DNA of 64,000 bases from Candidimonas nitroreducens (GCF_002209565.1 NZ_NJIH01000002.1:186001-250000), one strand, 5' to 3'; shown: positions 9,955 through 19,839, counted from the first letter of the stretch. Notes: generated by a model from the sequence alone, not told the origin. Numbers and translations: made by a program.

Positions 9955-11574
9955 TCATTCGCGAAAACCATTGGTGATCGGGTAGCGCCAGTCGCGCCCG
10001 AAGGCGCGCGAAGTGATCTTGGGCCCGATGGCCCCCTGGCGGCGCTTGTATTCGCTGATGCGGATCAGGCGCACGACCTGGGCCACCGTGTCGGCGGCGA
10101 AGCCGGCCTTTTCTATGTCGGCGACGGCCTGATTGTCCTCCACATAGCGCTCGATGATGGCATCGAGCACATCGTACGGAGGCAGGCTGTCCTGATCCTT
10201 TTGGTCGGGCCGCAATTCGGCCGAGGGCGGGCGCTCGATGATGCGCCGGGGTATCACCTCGGCGGCGCGATTGCGCCAGCGCGCCAGCTCGTACACCAGA
10301 GTCTTGGGCACGTCCTTGATGACGGCGTAGCCGCCGGCCATGTCGCCATACAGGGTGCAGTAGCCGGTGGCCAGCTCCGACTTGTTGCCGGTGGTAAGCA
10401 CCAGCGCCCCTGTTTTGTTGGACAGCGCCATCAGCAGGTTGCCGCGTATGCGCGCCTGGATGTTTTCTTCGGTCGTGTCGGCCGCCAGGCCGCAGAACTG
10501 TGGCGCCAGCGCCTGTTCGTAGGCCTGCGCCAGCGCGCCGATAGCGATCTCGTCGTAGTGCACGCCCAGGCCCTCGGCCATCTGGCGCGCATCGATCAGG
10601 GAGATGTCGGCGGTGTAGCGCGAGGGCATCATGACGGCGCGCACCTTGTCGGCCCCCAGGGCCTCGACGGCCAGCGCCAGCACCAGCGCCGAGTCTATTC
10701 CCCCGGACAGGCCCAGCAAGGCCTTGGAAAAACCGCTCTTGCCCAGATAGTCGCGCACCGCCAGCACCAGCGCTTTCCAGACCTGCTCGAGCGGCTGCGG
10801 CCATTCGGCCGGCGCAGCGGACGCGGCCACCGGGCGGCCGGCGGCATCCAGCTCCAGCACGGCGTGCGCCGGCTCGAACAGCGGCAGGCGCGCGGCCAGG
10901 GCGCCGTCCGGGCCGAGCACGAAAGAGCCGCCGTCGAACACCAGCTCGTCCTGGCCGCCGATCTTGTTCAGGTAGGCCAGCGTCATGCCGGCCGTATTGG
11001 GCGCGATGCGTTCGATGCGTTCGTGGTGCTTGCGGGTGCTGTAGGGCGAGGCGTTGGGCACCAGCAGAACCTGAGCGCCTTGCTGCCTGGCCAGCTGAGG
11101 CGCCGCGGCAAACCAGGCATCCTCGCAGATGTTCAGGCCGAACCTGACGCCCTTGACCTCGAACACCACCGGATCGCCGCCCGGGCGGAAGTAGCGCTTT
11201 TCGTCGAACACCCCGTAGTCGGGCAGCTCGCGCTTGAAATAAGTATGCAGGATGCGCCCCGCCGCGAGCACCGAAGCCGCGTTGTAGAGCAGCCTGCCCT
11301 GCCGGCAGGCATGGCCCACCACCACGTGCAGCCCGGCGAATTGCGCCAGCTCGGCACAGAGCCGCTGCAGCTCGCGGTCTTGCTGATCGACGAAGGCGGG
11401 CCGCAGCAGCAGGTCTTCGGCCGGGTAGCCGATCATCACCAGCTCGGGCGTGAGCAGCACGTCCACGCCCTGGCCATGCGCCCAGCGGGCAGCAGCGAGG
11501 ATCTGCTCCGCATTGGCCTTCACATTGCCCACCGTGGTGTTGATCTGGGCTAGCCCCAGCTTGACCGCCGTCAT
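9955..11574 (-). CDS. nadE: Glutamine-dependent NAD+ synthetase
   Basis: Final step of NAD biosynthesis: amidation of deamido-NAD with ammonia taken from glutamine, with ATP. The 539 residues have two domains. The N-terminal nitrilase-type glutaminase has its E-K-C triad at E44 (TPELV), K114 ([10 protein letters not shown]) and C150 (GLNICEDAW). The C-terminal ATP-pyrophosphatase domain has LSGGIDSAL at about 289-297. ATG 11574 gives [16 protein letters not shown], the normal nitrilase start. Followed by glnB; divergent from argH across 208 bp. Confidence 0.95.
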   Translation of the reverse strand: MTAVKLGLAQINTTVGNVKANAEQILAAARWAHGQGVDVLLTPELVMIGYPAEDLLLRPAFVDQQDRELQRLCAELAQFAGLHVVVGHACRQGRLLYNAASVLAAGRILHTYFKRELPDYGVFDEKRYFRPGGDPVVFEVKGVRFGLNICEDAWFAAAPQLARQQGAQVLLVPNASPYSTRKHHERIERIAPNTAGMTLAYLNKIGGQDELVFDGGSFVLGPDGALAARLPLFEPAHAVLELDAAGRPVAASAAPAEWPQPLEQVWKALVLAVRDYLGKSGFSKALLGLSGGIDSALVLALAVEALGADKVRAVMMPSRYTADISLIDARQMAEGLGVHYDEIAIGALAQAYEQALAPQFCGLAADTTEENIQARIRGNLLMALSNKTGALVLTTGNKSELATGYCTLYGDMAGGYAVIKDVPKTLVYELARWRNRAAEVIPRRIIERPPSAELRPDQKDQDSLPPYDVLDAIIERYVEDNQAVADIEKAGFAADTVAQVVRLIRISEYKRRQGAIGPKITSRAFGRDWRYPITNGFRE

Positions 11575-11767
11575 TTCGCTTGACCTTGTCGTGCAGGAAA
11601 ATCAAGGATGGAATTATCGCACGCCGCACCCGCCTGCCCACCGGCCCGGTTCCGGGGCCAAGGCACGCGCACCCCGAAACCCAAAAGGGTGCCGCATTGA
11701 CGGGCCGGCGCCGGGCCCTGGCTGCGCCTGCCTCGCAGCGCCGGACGCTGCTTGCAGGGCGCTCCTT

Positions 11768-11773
11768 TATAAT
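11768..11773 (+). promoter_or_regulatory. argH -10 element, very close to the start codon
   Basis: A perfect TATAAT lies 9 bp before the argH ATG, which would put the transcription start about 3 nt from the start codon. No good -35 box and no Shine-Dalgarno sequence are visible. Either the message is nearly leaderless or the box is fortuitous. Confidence 0.4.
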
Positions 11774-11782
11774 TTCGCCACT

Positions 11783-13207
11783 ATGTCAAATCAAGCCCCC
11801 ACCCCGCAGCAGGATCAGTTCGCCAACAAGGCCCAAGCCTGGTCCGCCCGGTTTTCCGAGCCGGTTTCCGATCTCGTCAAACGCTATACCGCCTCGGTAG
11901 GCTTCGACCAGCGCCTGGCGCACCAGGACATCCAGGGTTCGCTGGCCCACGCCGAGATGCTGGCCGCCGTCGGAGTCATCAGCAATGACGACTACGCCGC
12001 CATCCAGAAAGGCATGGCCAGCATCCAGGAAGAGATCGACGCCGGACGCTTCCAATGGTCGATCGACCTGGAAGACGTGCACCTGAACATCGAGAAGCGG
12101 CTGGTCGAATTGATCGGCGACGCCGGCAAGCGGCTGCATACCGGGCGTTCGCGCAACGACCAGGTCGCCACCGACATCCGCCTCTGGGTGCGCGCCGAGA
12201 TCGATCACGCGCTCGAACTGCTGGGCCGGGTACGCCACGCCCTGGCCGGCCTGGCGCTGGAACATGCCGCCACCATCCTGCCGGGCTTCACGCATCTGCA
12301 GGTGGCCCAGCCTGTCACCTTCGGGCACCACCTGCTGGCCTATGCCGAAATGTTCGGCCGCGATGCCGAGCGGCTGGCCGACTGCCGCAAGCGCGTCAAC
12401 CGCCTGCCGCTGGGCGCGGCCGCCCTGGCCGGCACCACCTTTCCCATAGACCGCGAACGCGTCGCCACCACCCTGGGCTTCGACGGGGTCTGCCGCAACT
12501 CGCTGGATGCGGTTTCCGATCGCGATTTCGCCATCGAATTCTGTGCCGCCGCCGCGCTGGTCATGATGCACATCTCGCGCTTGTCCGAAGAACTGGTGCT
12601 GTGGATGAGCCCGCGCGTGGGCTTCATCGACCTGGCCGACCGTTTCTGCACGGGCAGCTCGATCATGCCGCAAAAGAAGAACCCCGACGTGCCCGAGCTG
12701 GCGCGCGGCAAGACCGGCCGCGTCTATGGCAACCTGACGGCGCTGCTGACGCTCATGAAGGGCCAGCCGCTGGCCTACAACAAAGACAACCAGGAAGACA
12801 AGGAAGGCCTGTTCGACTCGGCCGATACGGTGCGCGACACCCTGACCATATTCGCCGACCTGATCGGTGGCATCAGGGTGCGCCCCGAGGCCATGCGCCA
12901 GGCGGCGTTGCAGGGCTACGCCACCGCCACCGACTTGGCCGACTATCTGGTCAGGAAGGGGGTGCCGTTCCGCGACGCCCACGAAACCGTGGCTCGCGCC
13001 GTGCGGGCCTGCGAGGAAAAGCGCTGCGACCTGGCCGACCTGGCGCTGGAGGAACTGCAGGGCTTCCACGGCGCCATCGAGCAGGACGTCTACGGTTTCC
13101 TCACCCTGGAAGGCTCGGTGGCGGCGCGCGACCACATAGGCGGCACCGCGCCCGCACGGGTGCGGGCCGAGGCCGAGCGCATACTGGCTCAGACTGCCGC
13201 CGCATAG
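11783..13207 (+). CDS. argH: Argininosuccinate lyase
   Basis: Last step of arginine biosynthesis: splits argininosuccinate into arginine and fumarate. The 474-residue product has the fumarase/aspartase-family signature [12 protein letters not shown] (291-302), the loop that carries the catalytic serine. It also has the [12 protein letters not shown] substrate loop and H171 in [13 protein letters not shown] 11783 is the only start that gives the family N-terminus ([14 protein letters not shown]), although no Shine-Dalgarno is seen. It is followed by a strong terminator. Slightly longer than the usual ~460 residues because of a Gln-rich N-terminal tail. Confidence 0.96.
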   Translation: MSNQAPTPQQDQFANKAQAWSARFSEPVSDLVKRYTASVGFDQRLAHQDIQGSLAHAEMLAAVGVISNDDYAAIQKGMASIQEEIDAGRFQWSIDLEDVHLNIEKRLVELIGDAGKRLHTGRSRNDQVATDIRLWVRAEIDHALELLGRVRHALAGLALEHAATILPGFTHLQVAQPVTFGHHLLAYAEMFGRDAERLADCRKRVNRLPLGAAALAGTTFPIDRERVATTLGFDGVCRNSLDAVSDRDFAIEFCAAAALVMMHISRLSEELVLWMSPRVGFIDLADRFCTGSSIMPQKKNPDVPELARGKTGRVYGNLTALLTLMKGQPLAYNKDNQEDKEGLFDSADTVRDTLTIFADLIGGIRVRPEAMRQAALQGYATATDLADYLVRKGVPFRDAHETVARAVRACEEKRCDLADLALEELQGFHGAIEQDVYGFLTLEGSVAARDHIGGTAPARVRAEAERILAQTAAA

Positions 13208-13232
13208 GCGCCTGGCCGCGCACCGCCCCGGG

Positions 13233-13258
13233 CCCCGGAACCTTTTCCGGGGTTTTTT
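13233..13258 (+). terminator. Intrinsic terminator of argH
   Basis: CCCCGGAA pairs with TTCCGGGG (8 bp, loop CCTT) and is followed directly by TTTTTT (13253-13258), 26 nt after the argH stop. This is a textbook rho-independent terminator. Confidence 0.85.
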
Positions 13259-13316
13259 CCAGGTTTTTTTCGGGGCCTTTTCCGAGGCCCTTTTTCCGGG
13301 GCCCTTTTCTGGGCCG
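13241..13316 (+). repeat. Degenerate tandem repeats of terminator-like units
   Basis: After the argH terminator, imperfect units of about 13 bp alternate T-runs with G/C blocks: TTTTTTTCGGGGCC, TTTTCCGAGGCCC, TTTTTCCGGGGCCC, TTTTCTGGGCC. They look like duplicated pieces of the terminator. They precede the convergent rlmD gene and may act as back-up terminators. Confidence 0.6.
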
Positions 13317-13411
13317 CACTTCGAGCCGTACCTCGAACCGCACTTGCAGGCAGCGAGCCCGCCCCGCCCGCGCCGGATTCAGGAACCGCGACCGGACTTA
13401 TTCTTGCGGTC

Positions 13412-14719
13412 TTATTCGAAAACGGCGATCGACTCCACGTGGCCGGTGTGCGGAAACATATTGACCACTCCGGCGCTTTGCAGCGTATAGCCACCCTTGT
13501 GAACCAAAATGGCGGCATCGCGCGCCAGCGTGGCGGGGTTACAGGACACATACACGATGCGCCGCGGCCGCTCCTGCGGCTGCAGATCGGCCAAGGCCTG
13601 GGCCACCGCCTCGGCGCCCTCGCGCGGCGGATCGATCAGCATGCGGTCGAAATGCCCCTGGCCGCGCAGCCATGCGGCATCCACCTCGAACAGATTGCAG
13701 GTGGCGAATTCCGTGCGATCCGCCAGGCCGTGCTCGCGCGCCGCGGCGCGCGCCCTTTCGGTCAGGCTGGAGCTGCCTTCCACACCCACCACCGCCCGGG
13801 CCCGCGTGGCCAGGGGCAGCGTGAAATTGCCCAGCCCGCAGAACAGATCCAGCACACGATCCGCGGCCTGCACCTCCAGCAAACCCAAAGCGCGCGAAAC
13901 CAGCACGCGGTTGACGGCGTCGTTGACCTGGGTGAAGTCGGCCGGCTGGTAGCCCATGCGCAAACCGAATTCCGGCAGCAGATAAGCCAGCCTGTGGAGG
14001 TCGGCGGCCTCCAGCGGATGGATGGTTTCGCGCCCCTTGGGCTGCAGCCACCAGCAAACGCCGTACTGGCGGGCGAATTCGCGCAGCTTTTCCAGATCGG
14101 TACTGGTCAGGGGCTCCAGATGGCGCAGCAGCAAGGCGGTGGCGTCGGCACCCACGGACACGTCGATCTGCGGAATACGATTCGGCGTGGACAGCGAGCC
14201 GATCAGCCGGCGCAGCGGCACCAGCATGTCGGACACATGGCGCGGCAGCACGTGGCATTCGGTCATGTCGGCCACGTAGCTGCTGTGGCGCTCGTGGAAG
14301 CCGACCAGGATGCCGCCCTTTTTCTCGACCAGCCGCACCGACAGCCGCGCCCGGTGGCGGTAGCCCCAGGTGGGCCCGTGCAGGGGCGGCAGGATGCGCG
14401 CCGGCCTGAGCTTGCCGATATGCCAGAAGGTGTCTTCCAGCACGCGCTGCTTGATGGCCACTTGGGCGGCGGGCTCGACGTGCTGCATGGCGCAGCCGCC
14501 GCAGACACCGAAATGCGGGCACCTTGGGGTCACCCGCAGCGGCGAGGACTTGAGCAGCCGTTCAATGCGCGCGGTTTCATAGGAAGGCTTGCGCTTGACG
14601 ACAGCCACCTGAACCCGCTCGAAGGGCAGCGCGCCTTCCACAAAAACCACTTTACCGTCGCGGCGCGCGATACCGCGCGCCTCCAGATCCACCGACTCGA
14701 TCGCGAGTGCTTCCGACAT
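13412..14719 (-). CDS. rlmD: 23S rRNA (uracil(1939)-C5)-methyltransferase RlmD
   Basis: SAM-dependent RumA-family methyltransferase that makes m5U1939 in 23S rRNA. The 435 residues comprise an N-terminal TRAM RNA-binding domain (about 1-55) and an iron-sulfur site with C67, C73 and C76 ([10 protein letters not shown]) plus C155 (MTECHV). A Rossmann methyltransferase domain follows with [13 protein letters not shown] and DPPREGA. The catalytic cysteine is in [16 protein letters not shown] 14719 is well placed. Convergent with argH; nothing suggests an operon. Confidence 0.94.
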   Translation of the reverse strand: MSEALAIESVDLEARGIARRDGKVVFVEGALPFERVQVAVVKRKPSYETARIERLLKSSPLRVTPRCPHFGVCGGCAMQHVEPAAQVAIKQRVLEDTFWHIGKLRPARILPPLHGPTWGYRHRARLSVRLVEKKGGILVGFHERHSSYVADMTECHVLPRHVSDMLVPLRRLIGSLSTPNRIPQIDVSVGADATALLLRHLEPLTSTDLEKLREFARQYGVCWWLQPKGRETIHPLEAADLHRLAYLLPEFGLRMGYQPADFTQVNDAVNRVLVSRALGLLEVQAADRVLDLFCGLGNFTLPLATRARAVVGVEGSSSLTERARAAAREHGLADRTEFATCNLFEVDAAWLRGQGHFDRMLIDPPREGAEAVAQALADLQPQERPRRIVYVSCNPATLARDAAILVHKGGYTLQSAGVVNMFPHTGHVESIAVFE

Positions 14720-14758
14720 TTCCTGCGTTCCAAAACTTTCGAGCCTGGATTTTACAGG

Positions 14759-14795
14759 CCCCGGCCCCGGCGGGCCATGCTCGCCGGGGCCGGGG
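14759..14795 (-). terminator. Long G/C hairpin 3' of the Spy-like gene
   Basis: CCCCGGCCCCGGCG and CGCCGGGGCCGGGG form a perfect 14-bp stem with a 9-nt loop, 35 nt beyond the stop of the minus-strand gene at 14830. There is no U-run, so it may protect the 3' end or act with Rho. Confidence 0.5.
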
Positions 14796-14829
14796 ATGCT
14801 ACGCTGGACGCAGGATCAGGAAGCCGGCA

Positions 14830-15495
14830 TCAGGAAGCCGGTGGGGCCGGCGTTTGCGTAGCGGGCTCAGCCGCTGGGGCCGGCGGTGCCTTGGGCGCCT
14901 GGTTCCCGTGCCAGCCATGATGCGAAGCGTGCTCGAACTGCGGATGGCGATGCGCCTTGCGGCCATCGGCGCGGCCCTTCAGATAGGCAGCCACCTGCTT
15001 CTGCTGGGTGCCATCGAGCGAATCCCAGACCGCCAGCCATTTCTTGGTCACCTCCTGGCGCTCGGCCAGACTTTTTTGCATAGCCTCGTCCGCCTGCTGC
15101 GCGGCGGCGTGCGGATCGAGCTTGCCCGCCTTCATGCCATCGACATATTCTTTGCGCTGTTTTTTCATGAGCGCGAAGCGTTCTTTCATTGCCGACTTCT
15201 GCGCTGCCTGGGCATCGGTCACCAGCTTGCTTTGCGCATCGCTAAGCTTGAGCGATTTCAGCAGATCCCGCCCCACCGGGCCGTAGCCAGGCACCCACAA
15301 GGCGGCGGAAGGCCCGTGGTGGCGCATATGGCCGTGGTCGCCATGGTGGCCAGGGGCGCGGTGATGCTGGGCGGACATGGCCGGGCCTTGCGCCGGCGCC
15401 TCGGCCGCGGGAGCCGCCATGGCAGCCCCTTGCATGGCGAAGGCGGCCGCAACTGCGGCGATGGCGGCCTGCATGGGAGTCTTGAGATATTGCAT
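14830..15495 (-). CDS. Spy/CpxP-like LTXXQ-motif periplasmic protein, His-rich
   Basis: Predicted periplasmic chaperone of the Spy/CpxP family (221 residues), which protects envelope proteins under stress. The signal peptide (MQYLKTPMQAAIAAVAAAFA...) has a likely cut after AMA near residue 27. A His-rich stretch (HHRAPGHHGDHGHMRHH) follows and could bind metal. The two LTXXQ-type motifs are LKLSDAQSKL and SLDGTQQKQV, separated by charged helices (RFALMKKQRKEYVDGM). The tail is Pro/Ala-rich and again His-bearing. Monocistronic on this evidence. Family is likely; the ligand or stress signal is unknown. Confidence 0.75.
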   Translation of the reverse strand: MQYLKTPMQAAIAAVAAAFAMQGAAMAAPAAEAPAQGPAMSAQHHRAPGHHGDHGHMRHHGPSAALWVPGYGPVGRDLLKSLKLSDAQSKLVTDAQAAQKSAMKERFALMKKQRKEYVDGMKAGKLDPHAAAQQADEAMQKSLAERQEVTKKWLAVWDSLDGTQQKQVAAYLKGRADGRKAHRHPQFEHASHHGWHGNQAPKAPPAPAAEPATQTPAPPAS

Positions 15496-15673
15496 GATGG
15501 TAGTCCCTGTGTTGAGGAGCTTCCATTGTGCGTTGGGGCAGGTTTCGGATCTGTTTCAGGCTGGGGCCAGCGGTTTCAAGCGGTTTCACTGCCTGGCGTT
15601 TTTCTTGCGGCCCCGCCGTCGGCGCGACGAGCCGGCGCGGCGCGCTGCGCCGCTATGCAGCCGCTACGCGAAA

Positions 15674-15712
15674 CGGCGGGCGGCGCCCGCCGAACCCGGC
15701 GTCAAGCCGGGT
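15674..15712. terminator. Paired hairpins at the 3' end of the exonuclease gene
   Basis: ACCCGGC/GCCGGGT (7 bp, loop GTCAA, 15694-15712) overlaps the stop codon of the minus-strand exonuclease gene. CGGCGGGC/GCCCGCCG (8 bp, loop GGC, 15674-15692) lies next to it. Only a short TTT follows on the minus strand, so termination strength is uncertain. Confidence 0.4.
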
Positions 15713-16484
15713 CGTCCCAGGCCGCCATGTATTCCCGCCAGTGCGGCTTGTCGCTGGCCTGCAGCGTTTCGCGCACCAGTTTGATCTCTTTTTCGTAGGC
15801 TGTAGCGTCGAGCTCGCCCTTGAGGAAGCGGAAACGGCAATACACCAGCCAGGTATTGACCACGTCGGTTTCGCAATAGGCGCGCACTTCATCGGCGCGG
15901 CCTTCCGACCAGGCGCGCCACACCTGGCTGCCGTCCATGCCCAGCTTGCCGGGGAAGCCGCAAAGCTTGGCCAGTTCGTCCAGCGGCGCATTGGCGCGGC
16001 CGTTGTACTTGGCCAGCAGATCCATTAGATCGACATGGCGATTGTGATAGCGGCTGATGTAGTTGTTGTATTTGAAATCGCGGTCGTCTTCGCCGGTGTC
16101 CCAGTAGCGCGGCGCCTGCACGCCGTGGATCAGGCTGCGGTAGTGCAGCACCGGCAGGTCGAAGCCCGAGCCGTTCCAGCTGACGAGCCTGGGGGTGTAG
16201 CGTTCTATGGTCTTGAAAAAGCCGGCGATCAGCGTGGCCTCGGGGTCGTGGGCCTCACCCAGCGTCTTGACCCGGAAGCCGCTGTCGTCGCGGAACACGC
16301 AGCCCACCACCGCGACCCGCTGCAAGTGCAGCGGCAGGAAATCGTTGCCATGGGTTTCGCGGCGCTGTGCCAGCGCCGCTTCGATGACTTCGGCATCGCT
16401 CGTCTCGGGATCGTGGTGATTCAGGCGGCGCAGGCCGGCCGCATCGGGTATGGTTTCCAGATCGAAGACGAGGGTCGGGATCAT
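15702..16484 (-). CDS. Predicted 3'-5' exonuclease, PolB exonuclease-like (DEDDy)
   Basis: A stand-alone exonuclease-fold protein related to the proofreading domain of family-B DNA polymerases, 260 residues. The DEDDy residues are readable: D8 and E10 in VFDLET (Exo I), D109 in NGSGFDLPVL (Exo II), and Y203 with D207 in YCETDVVNTW (Exo III). It probably acts on DNA or RNA 3' ends; the substrate is not known for this family. Its ATG overlaps the nlpD stop codon (ATGA), so it is translationally coupled to nlpD and belongs to the surE-pcm-nlpD unit, in the place often taken by rpoS. Confidence 0.85.
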   Translation of the reverse strand: MIPTLVFDLETIPDAAGLRRLNHHDPETSDAEVIEAALAQRRETHGNDFLPLHLQRVAVVGCVFRDDSGFRVKTLGEAHDPEATLIAGFFKTIERYTPRLVSWNGSGFDLPVLHYRSLIHGVQAPRYWDTGEDDRDFKYNNYISRYHNRHVDLMDLLAKYNGRANAPLDELAKLCGFPGKLGMDGSQVWRAWSEGRADEVRAYCETDVVNTWLVYCRFRFLKGELDATAYEKEIKLVRETLQASDKPHWREYMAAWDDPA

Positions 16485-17269
16485 CGCGGCGGCAGGTACG
16501 AGAGCGGATTGACGGGCGTGCCCTTGCGGCGGATTTCGAAGTGCAGGCGCGGCGAAGTGGTGTCGGTCTGGCCTATGGTGGCGATCTTGGCGCCGCGATG
16601 CACCTGCTGGCCGCTCTTGACCAGCAGCGTCTGGTTGTGCGCATACGCCGTGATGAAGCCGTTGCTGTGGCCCAGCAGTATCAGGTTGCCCAGGCCGCGC
16701 ACGCCATTGCCGGCATACATGACCTTGCCGTCGGCCGCGGCATAGACGGGTTCGCCCGGCGCGCCCGAGATGTCTATGCCCTTGGTGTTGGCATTGAAGC
16801 CCTGGATGATGCGCCCCGAAGCGGGCCAGCCCCAGGTGATCAGGCCGGCATCGCTGGCCTTGGGCGGTGTCGGGGTTTCGGCCGAGGCCGTCGGAGTCAC
16901 CGGCACGGGCGTGGCCACCGGTGCGCTGGAGGGCTCTGCCGCCGAGCCGCTGAGCCGGATGGTCTGCCCGACCCGCAGCTGCGAGGGGTCGCTGAGGTGG
17001 TTCAGGCGCACCAGCGTGGCCACGTCGGTATTGTTGGCCTGGGCGATCTTGTAGAGCGTATCGCCGGGCCGCACCACGTAAGTGCCGCTGCTGGAAGCCG
17101 CGGCCTCGCCGGGCCCGGTCAGGTCGCTGACCGGCGCATGGGTGCTACGGGACGCGCAGCCGGCCAGAATGGTCGATGCCAGGACGGCTGCGATCAGCAG
17201 GCAGCGCGAACCGCCTTTGCGATGTTCGACTGCCGGCGCGGCGTAAGGCTGGGACATCCCTGCATACAT
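16481..17269 (-). CDS. nlpD: NlpD-type lipoprotein, LysM plus degenerate LytM domain
   Basis: Outer-membrane lipoprotein that in relatives activates cell-separation amidases (AmiC). Start ATG 17269 is fixed by AGGAG about 6 nt upstream on the minus strand; an upstream Met exists without such support. The lipobox LASTILAGC follows a short Arg/Lys-containing n-region. A LysM domain (YVVRPGDTLYKIAQANN...RVGQTIRL) and a Pro/Thr-rich linker precede the M23 fold. The first metal-binding His is replaced (NTKGIDI) and the HxH motif reads RLHFE, so it is probably a non-catalytic activator. 262 residues. Downstream of surE-pcm, as in many proteobacteria. Confidence 0.88.
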   Translation of the reverse strand: MYAGMSQPYAAPAVEHRKGGSRCLLIAAVLASTILAGCASRSTHAPVSDLTGPGEAAASSSGTYVVRPGDTLYKIAQANNTDVATLVRLNHLSDPSQLRVGQTIRLSGSAAEPSSAPVATPVPVTPTASAETPTPPKASDAGLITWGWPASGRIIQGFNANTKGIDISGAPGEPVYAAADGKVMYAGNGVRGLGNLILLGHSNGFITAYAHNQTLLVKSGQQVHRGAKIATIGQTDTTSPRLHFEIRRKGTPVNPLSYLPPR

Positions 17270-17344
17270 ATGGCTCTCCTGATTGCTACGATCTGCTGCT
17301 ACTGCTTCTGTTGCTGAATTGTGATTCATGGCTTGCACCGGCCG

Positions 17345-18148
17345 CTACGCCTGTATTCCCGCCCGCAGCGGCACGAAGCGTACCGCCTCGAGCTCTTCGC
17401 GCTGCCAGCTGGCCGGCCCGGTTCGCTCTACCAGCACCAGGCGCTGCGCCGCCGCCCCTTCGGGGGCGATCAGCCGGGCTCCGACGGCCAGCTGTTCGAG
17501 CAGGGCTTGCGGAATTTTAATGCCTGCCGCCGCAACGATGATGGCGTCGAAAGGCGCCACGCCAGGCAGGCCCAGTGTTCCGTCGCCGTACGACAGCCGC
17601 ACCCGGGAAATCAGACGCAAGGCCCGCAGGTTCTGGCGCGCCAGCTCGTACAGCCCGCGTACGCGTTCGATGCAATGCACTTCCTTGATGAACTGGGCCA
17701 GCACCGCCGCCTGGTAGCCGCAGCCCGCCCCGACCTCCAGCACTTTGAGCGGCGCACGGTTCTCGGTTACCGCGGAGATCATGCGCGCCACCACCCAGGG
17801 CTGCGAAATGGTCTGGCCATGCCCGATGGGCAAGGCGGCGTCTTCGTAGGCACGGCTGGCCAAGCCCTGATCGACGAAACCATGGCGCGGCACCTGCAGC
17901 ATCGCGCCGAGCACACGCTCGTCGCGGATGCCCTGCTCGCGCAGGCGCTGAATCATCATGCCACGCGAACGTTCCGAATTCAAACCCAGGTTTGCAATCG
18001 TTGACACCGCCGCCGCCTGCGGCGCGCGCGGCGCGGCCGCGCCCGAGGGTGAAATACGGGTATTGCTGTTGGCCGCGGAGAAGCCGCGCCGGCTGGTGCC
18101 GCGCCCGTAGCCGCCCGGAAGGGGCGCCGAGGTCAGAGGCTTGCGCAT
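17345..18148 (-). CDS. pcm: Protein-L-isoaspartate O-methyltransferase
   Basis: Repairs L-isoaspartyl residues in ageing proteins with SAM. The PIMT core begins at about residue 65 ([15 protein letters not shown]). It has the SAM motif [16 protein letters not shown] and [13 protein letters not shown], which surrounds the active-site region. The product is 267 residues, about 60 longer than the usual ~210, owing to a Gly/Ser/Arg/Ala-rich N-terminal extension. The start at 18148 overlaps the surE stop by 16 bp, supporting coupling; a shorter start within the extension cannot be excluded. Confidence 0.9.
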   Translation of the reverse strand: MRKPLTSAPLPGGYGRGTSRRGFSAANSNTRISPSGAAAPRAPQAAAVSTIANLGLNSERSRGMMIQRLREQGIRDERVLGAMLQVPRHGFVDQGLASRAYEDAALPIGHGQTISQPWVVARMISAVTENRAPLKVLEVGAGCGYQAAVLAQFIKEVHCIERVRGLYELARQNLRALRLISRVRLSYGDGTLGLPGVAPFDAIIVAAAGIKIPQALLEQLAVGARLIAPEGAAAQRLVLVERTGPASWQREELEAVRFVPLRAGIQA

Positions 18149-18891
18149 AGCGTACCTGCCCAGTCGCGCATGTCGTCGAGGCTGCCGTAGTCGGTCAGAT
18201 CCAGGCGCAGCGGCGTGATCGAAACGATATTGTCGGCCACGGCGCCGAAATCCGTGCCCTCGGCCGAATCGGACACATGGCCCACCGGCCCGATCCAGTA
18301 CACCGGATCGCCGTAGGGAGTGCTGGTCTTGACCACGGGTTCCGACGGGTGGCGCTTGCCCAGGCGCGTGACGCGCATGCCTTGCAGCGCCTGCAGCGGC
18401 ACGGCGGGGATGTTGACATTCAGCAGCACCTTGCGCGCAAACGGCCGCCGGGCCTGCTGCCCAATGAGCTGGCGCGCCACTGCCACGGCGGTGTCGAGGT
18501 GCTCCCAGCCTTTTTCGGTAAGGGACAGGGCGATGGACGGCACGCCGAACAGAAAACCTTCGGTGGCCGCGGCGACGGTGCCCGAATAAAGCGTGTCTTC
18601 GCCCATATTGGCGCCGTTGTTGATGCCGGACACCACCAGGTCGGGACGGAAGTCGAGCAGGCCCGTCATGGCAATGTGCACGCAGTCGGAGGGGGTGCCG
18701 TTGACGTAGTAATAACCATTGGGCGCCTGGCGTACCGAGAGGGGCCGGTTCAGCGTCAGGGAATTCGAGGCGCCGCTGCAATTGGTTTCGGGCGCCACCA
18801 CGGTGAGCTGCCCAAGACCGTCCAGCGCCCCGACCAGGGCCTCAAGCCCCGGGGCGTTGTAGCCGTCGTCGTTGGACACCAGAATACGCAT
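18133..18891 (-). CDS. surE: 5'/3'-nucleotidase SurE
   Basis: Metal-dependent nucleoside monophosphatase and exopolyphosphatase of stationary-phase survival, 252 residues (full length). The start [19 protein letters not shown] contains the metal-binding DD pair (D8, D9). [16 protein letters not shown] and [21 protein letters not shown] are further family signatures. A GGAAGG precedes ATG 18891, and a TACAAT -10-like box lies about 34 nt upstream. It leads the surE-pcm-nlpD-exonuclease unit. Confidence 0.95.
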   Translation of the reverse strand: MRILVSNDDGYNAPGLEALVGALDGLGQLTVVAPETNCSGASNSLTLNRPLSVRQAPNGYYYVNGTPSDCVHIAMTGLLDFRPDLVVSGINNGANMGEDTLYSGTVAAATEGFLFGVPSIALSLTEKGWEHLDTAVAVARQLIGQQARRPFARKVLLNVNIPAVPLQALQGMRVTRLGKRHPSEPVVKTSTPYGDPVYWIGPVGHVSDSAEGTDFGAVADNIVSITPLRLDLTDYGSLDDMRDWAGTLCASL

Positions 18892-18924
18892 CGCCTTCCC
18901 ATTGAAAACCCTAGAATCCCAGCG

Positions 18925-18930
18925 ATTGTA
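18925..18930 (-). promoter_or_regulatory. Putative -10 box of the surE operon
   Basis: On the minus strand GGGTACAAT lies about 34 nt before the surE ATG; TACAAT matches the -10 consensus in 5 of 6 positions. No convincing -35 is seen at 17 bp. Confidence 0.35.
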
Positions 18931-19000
18931 CCCGGTCGTTTTGGCGTTTTGTGGACAGGCCAAGGTAGAATCTCGCACACGTTCCGCCCCGGAGTCTAAA

Positions 19001-19160
19001 ATGAAACGACCCCCACGCTCACTACGTTCGCTGTCCACCTCGCGGCCTGCATGCCGCTCGGATTTGCCAGGCACGGCACAGTCCGCAGGGACTGTGCCGT
19101 GTCCGGGCTCATCCCCCATGGGGGCTTCAGCCTCCTTCGGGGCGGCCGTGCGGAGGCTGA
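19001..19160. repeat. Hairpin-rich intergenic element, Bordetella/Achromobacter repeat type
   Basis: The stretch contains CCCCCACGCTCACTACGTTCG, a perfect 13-bp hairpin (19072-19084 with 19089-19101), the palindrome CCCCCATGGGGG (19113-19124) and a GC-rich tail ending in the plsY ribosome-binding site. From memory, similar blocks recur between genes in Bordetella and Achromobacter. No second copy was found in this window, so the dispersed nature is from memory only. Confidence 0.5.
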
Positions 19161-19161
19161 C

Positions 19162-19800
19162 ATGCCACCCATAGGCATCTTCTTTTCGAGCTTGGCCCTG
19201 ATCGTGCTTGCCTATCTGATCGGGTCGATATCCTTCGCCGTGCTGGTCAGCCGCTGCATGGGCCTGCAGGATCCGCGCAGCTTCGGCTCGCGCAACCCCG
19301 GCGCCACCAACGTGTTGCGCACCGGCAACAAAACGGCCGCGGCCCTGACGCTGCTGGGCGATGCCGCCAAGGGCTGGCTGGCAGTCTGGATCGCACTGCT
19401 GGCGGCACGCCACCTGCAGCTGCCGACGCTGGCCGTGGGCCTGTCGGCCATTGCCGCCTTTCTCGGGCACGTCTACCCGATATTCCTGCGCTTCAAGGGC
19501 GGCAAAGGGGTGGCCACCGCGCTGGGCGTGCTGCTGGCGCTGCAGCCCTGGCTGGCGCTGGCCACCGCCGCCACCTGGCTGATCGTCGCCTACGCCAGCC
19601 GCTATTCTTCCCTGGCCTCGATAGCCGCGGCCGTGTTCGCCCCGCTGTATTACCTGTTCGGCGGCAACGTCGCCTGGGACTTCGACACGGTGATCTGCCT
19701 GTGCATCGTGGTCATCAGCGTGCTGCTGATCTACCGGCACCACGCCAACATCGGCCGCCTGCTGGCGGGCAAGGAAAGCCGCATCGGCGGCAAGAAGTGA
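19162..19800 (+). CDS. plsY: Acyl-phosphate glycerol-3-phosphate acyltransferase PlsY
   Basis: Integral membrane enzyme for the first step of phospholipid synthesis, moving an acyl group from acyl-phosphate to glycerol-3-phosphate. The 212 residues contain the family loops [25 protein letters not shown] (the Ser-Arg-Asn-Pro-Gly motif), [18 protein letters not shown] and the C-terminal [18 protein letters not shown]. About five transmembrane segments are visible. ATG 19162 has GGAGG 5 nt upstream. Divergent from surE, convergent with tsaD (39-bp gap). Confidence 0.94.
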   Translation: MPPIGIFFSSLALIVLAYLIGSISFAVLVSRCMGLQDPRSFGSRNPGATNVLRTGNKTAAALTLLGDAAKGWLAVWIALLAARHLQLPTLAVGLSAIAAFLGHVYPIFLRFKGGKGVATALGVLLALQPWLALATAATWLIVAYASRYSSLASIAAAVFAPLYYLFGGNVAWDFDTVICLCIVVISVLLIYRHHANIGRLLAGKESRIGGKK

Positions 19801-19839
19801 ACGGGAAACAAAAACAAACGACGAACAGGCAGCGCAGGC

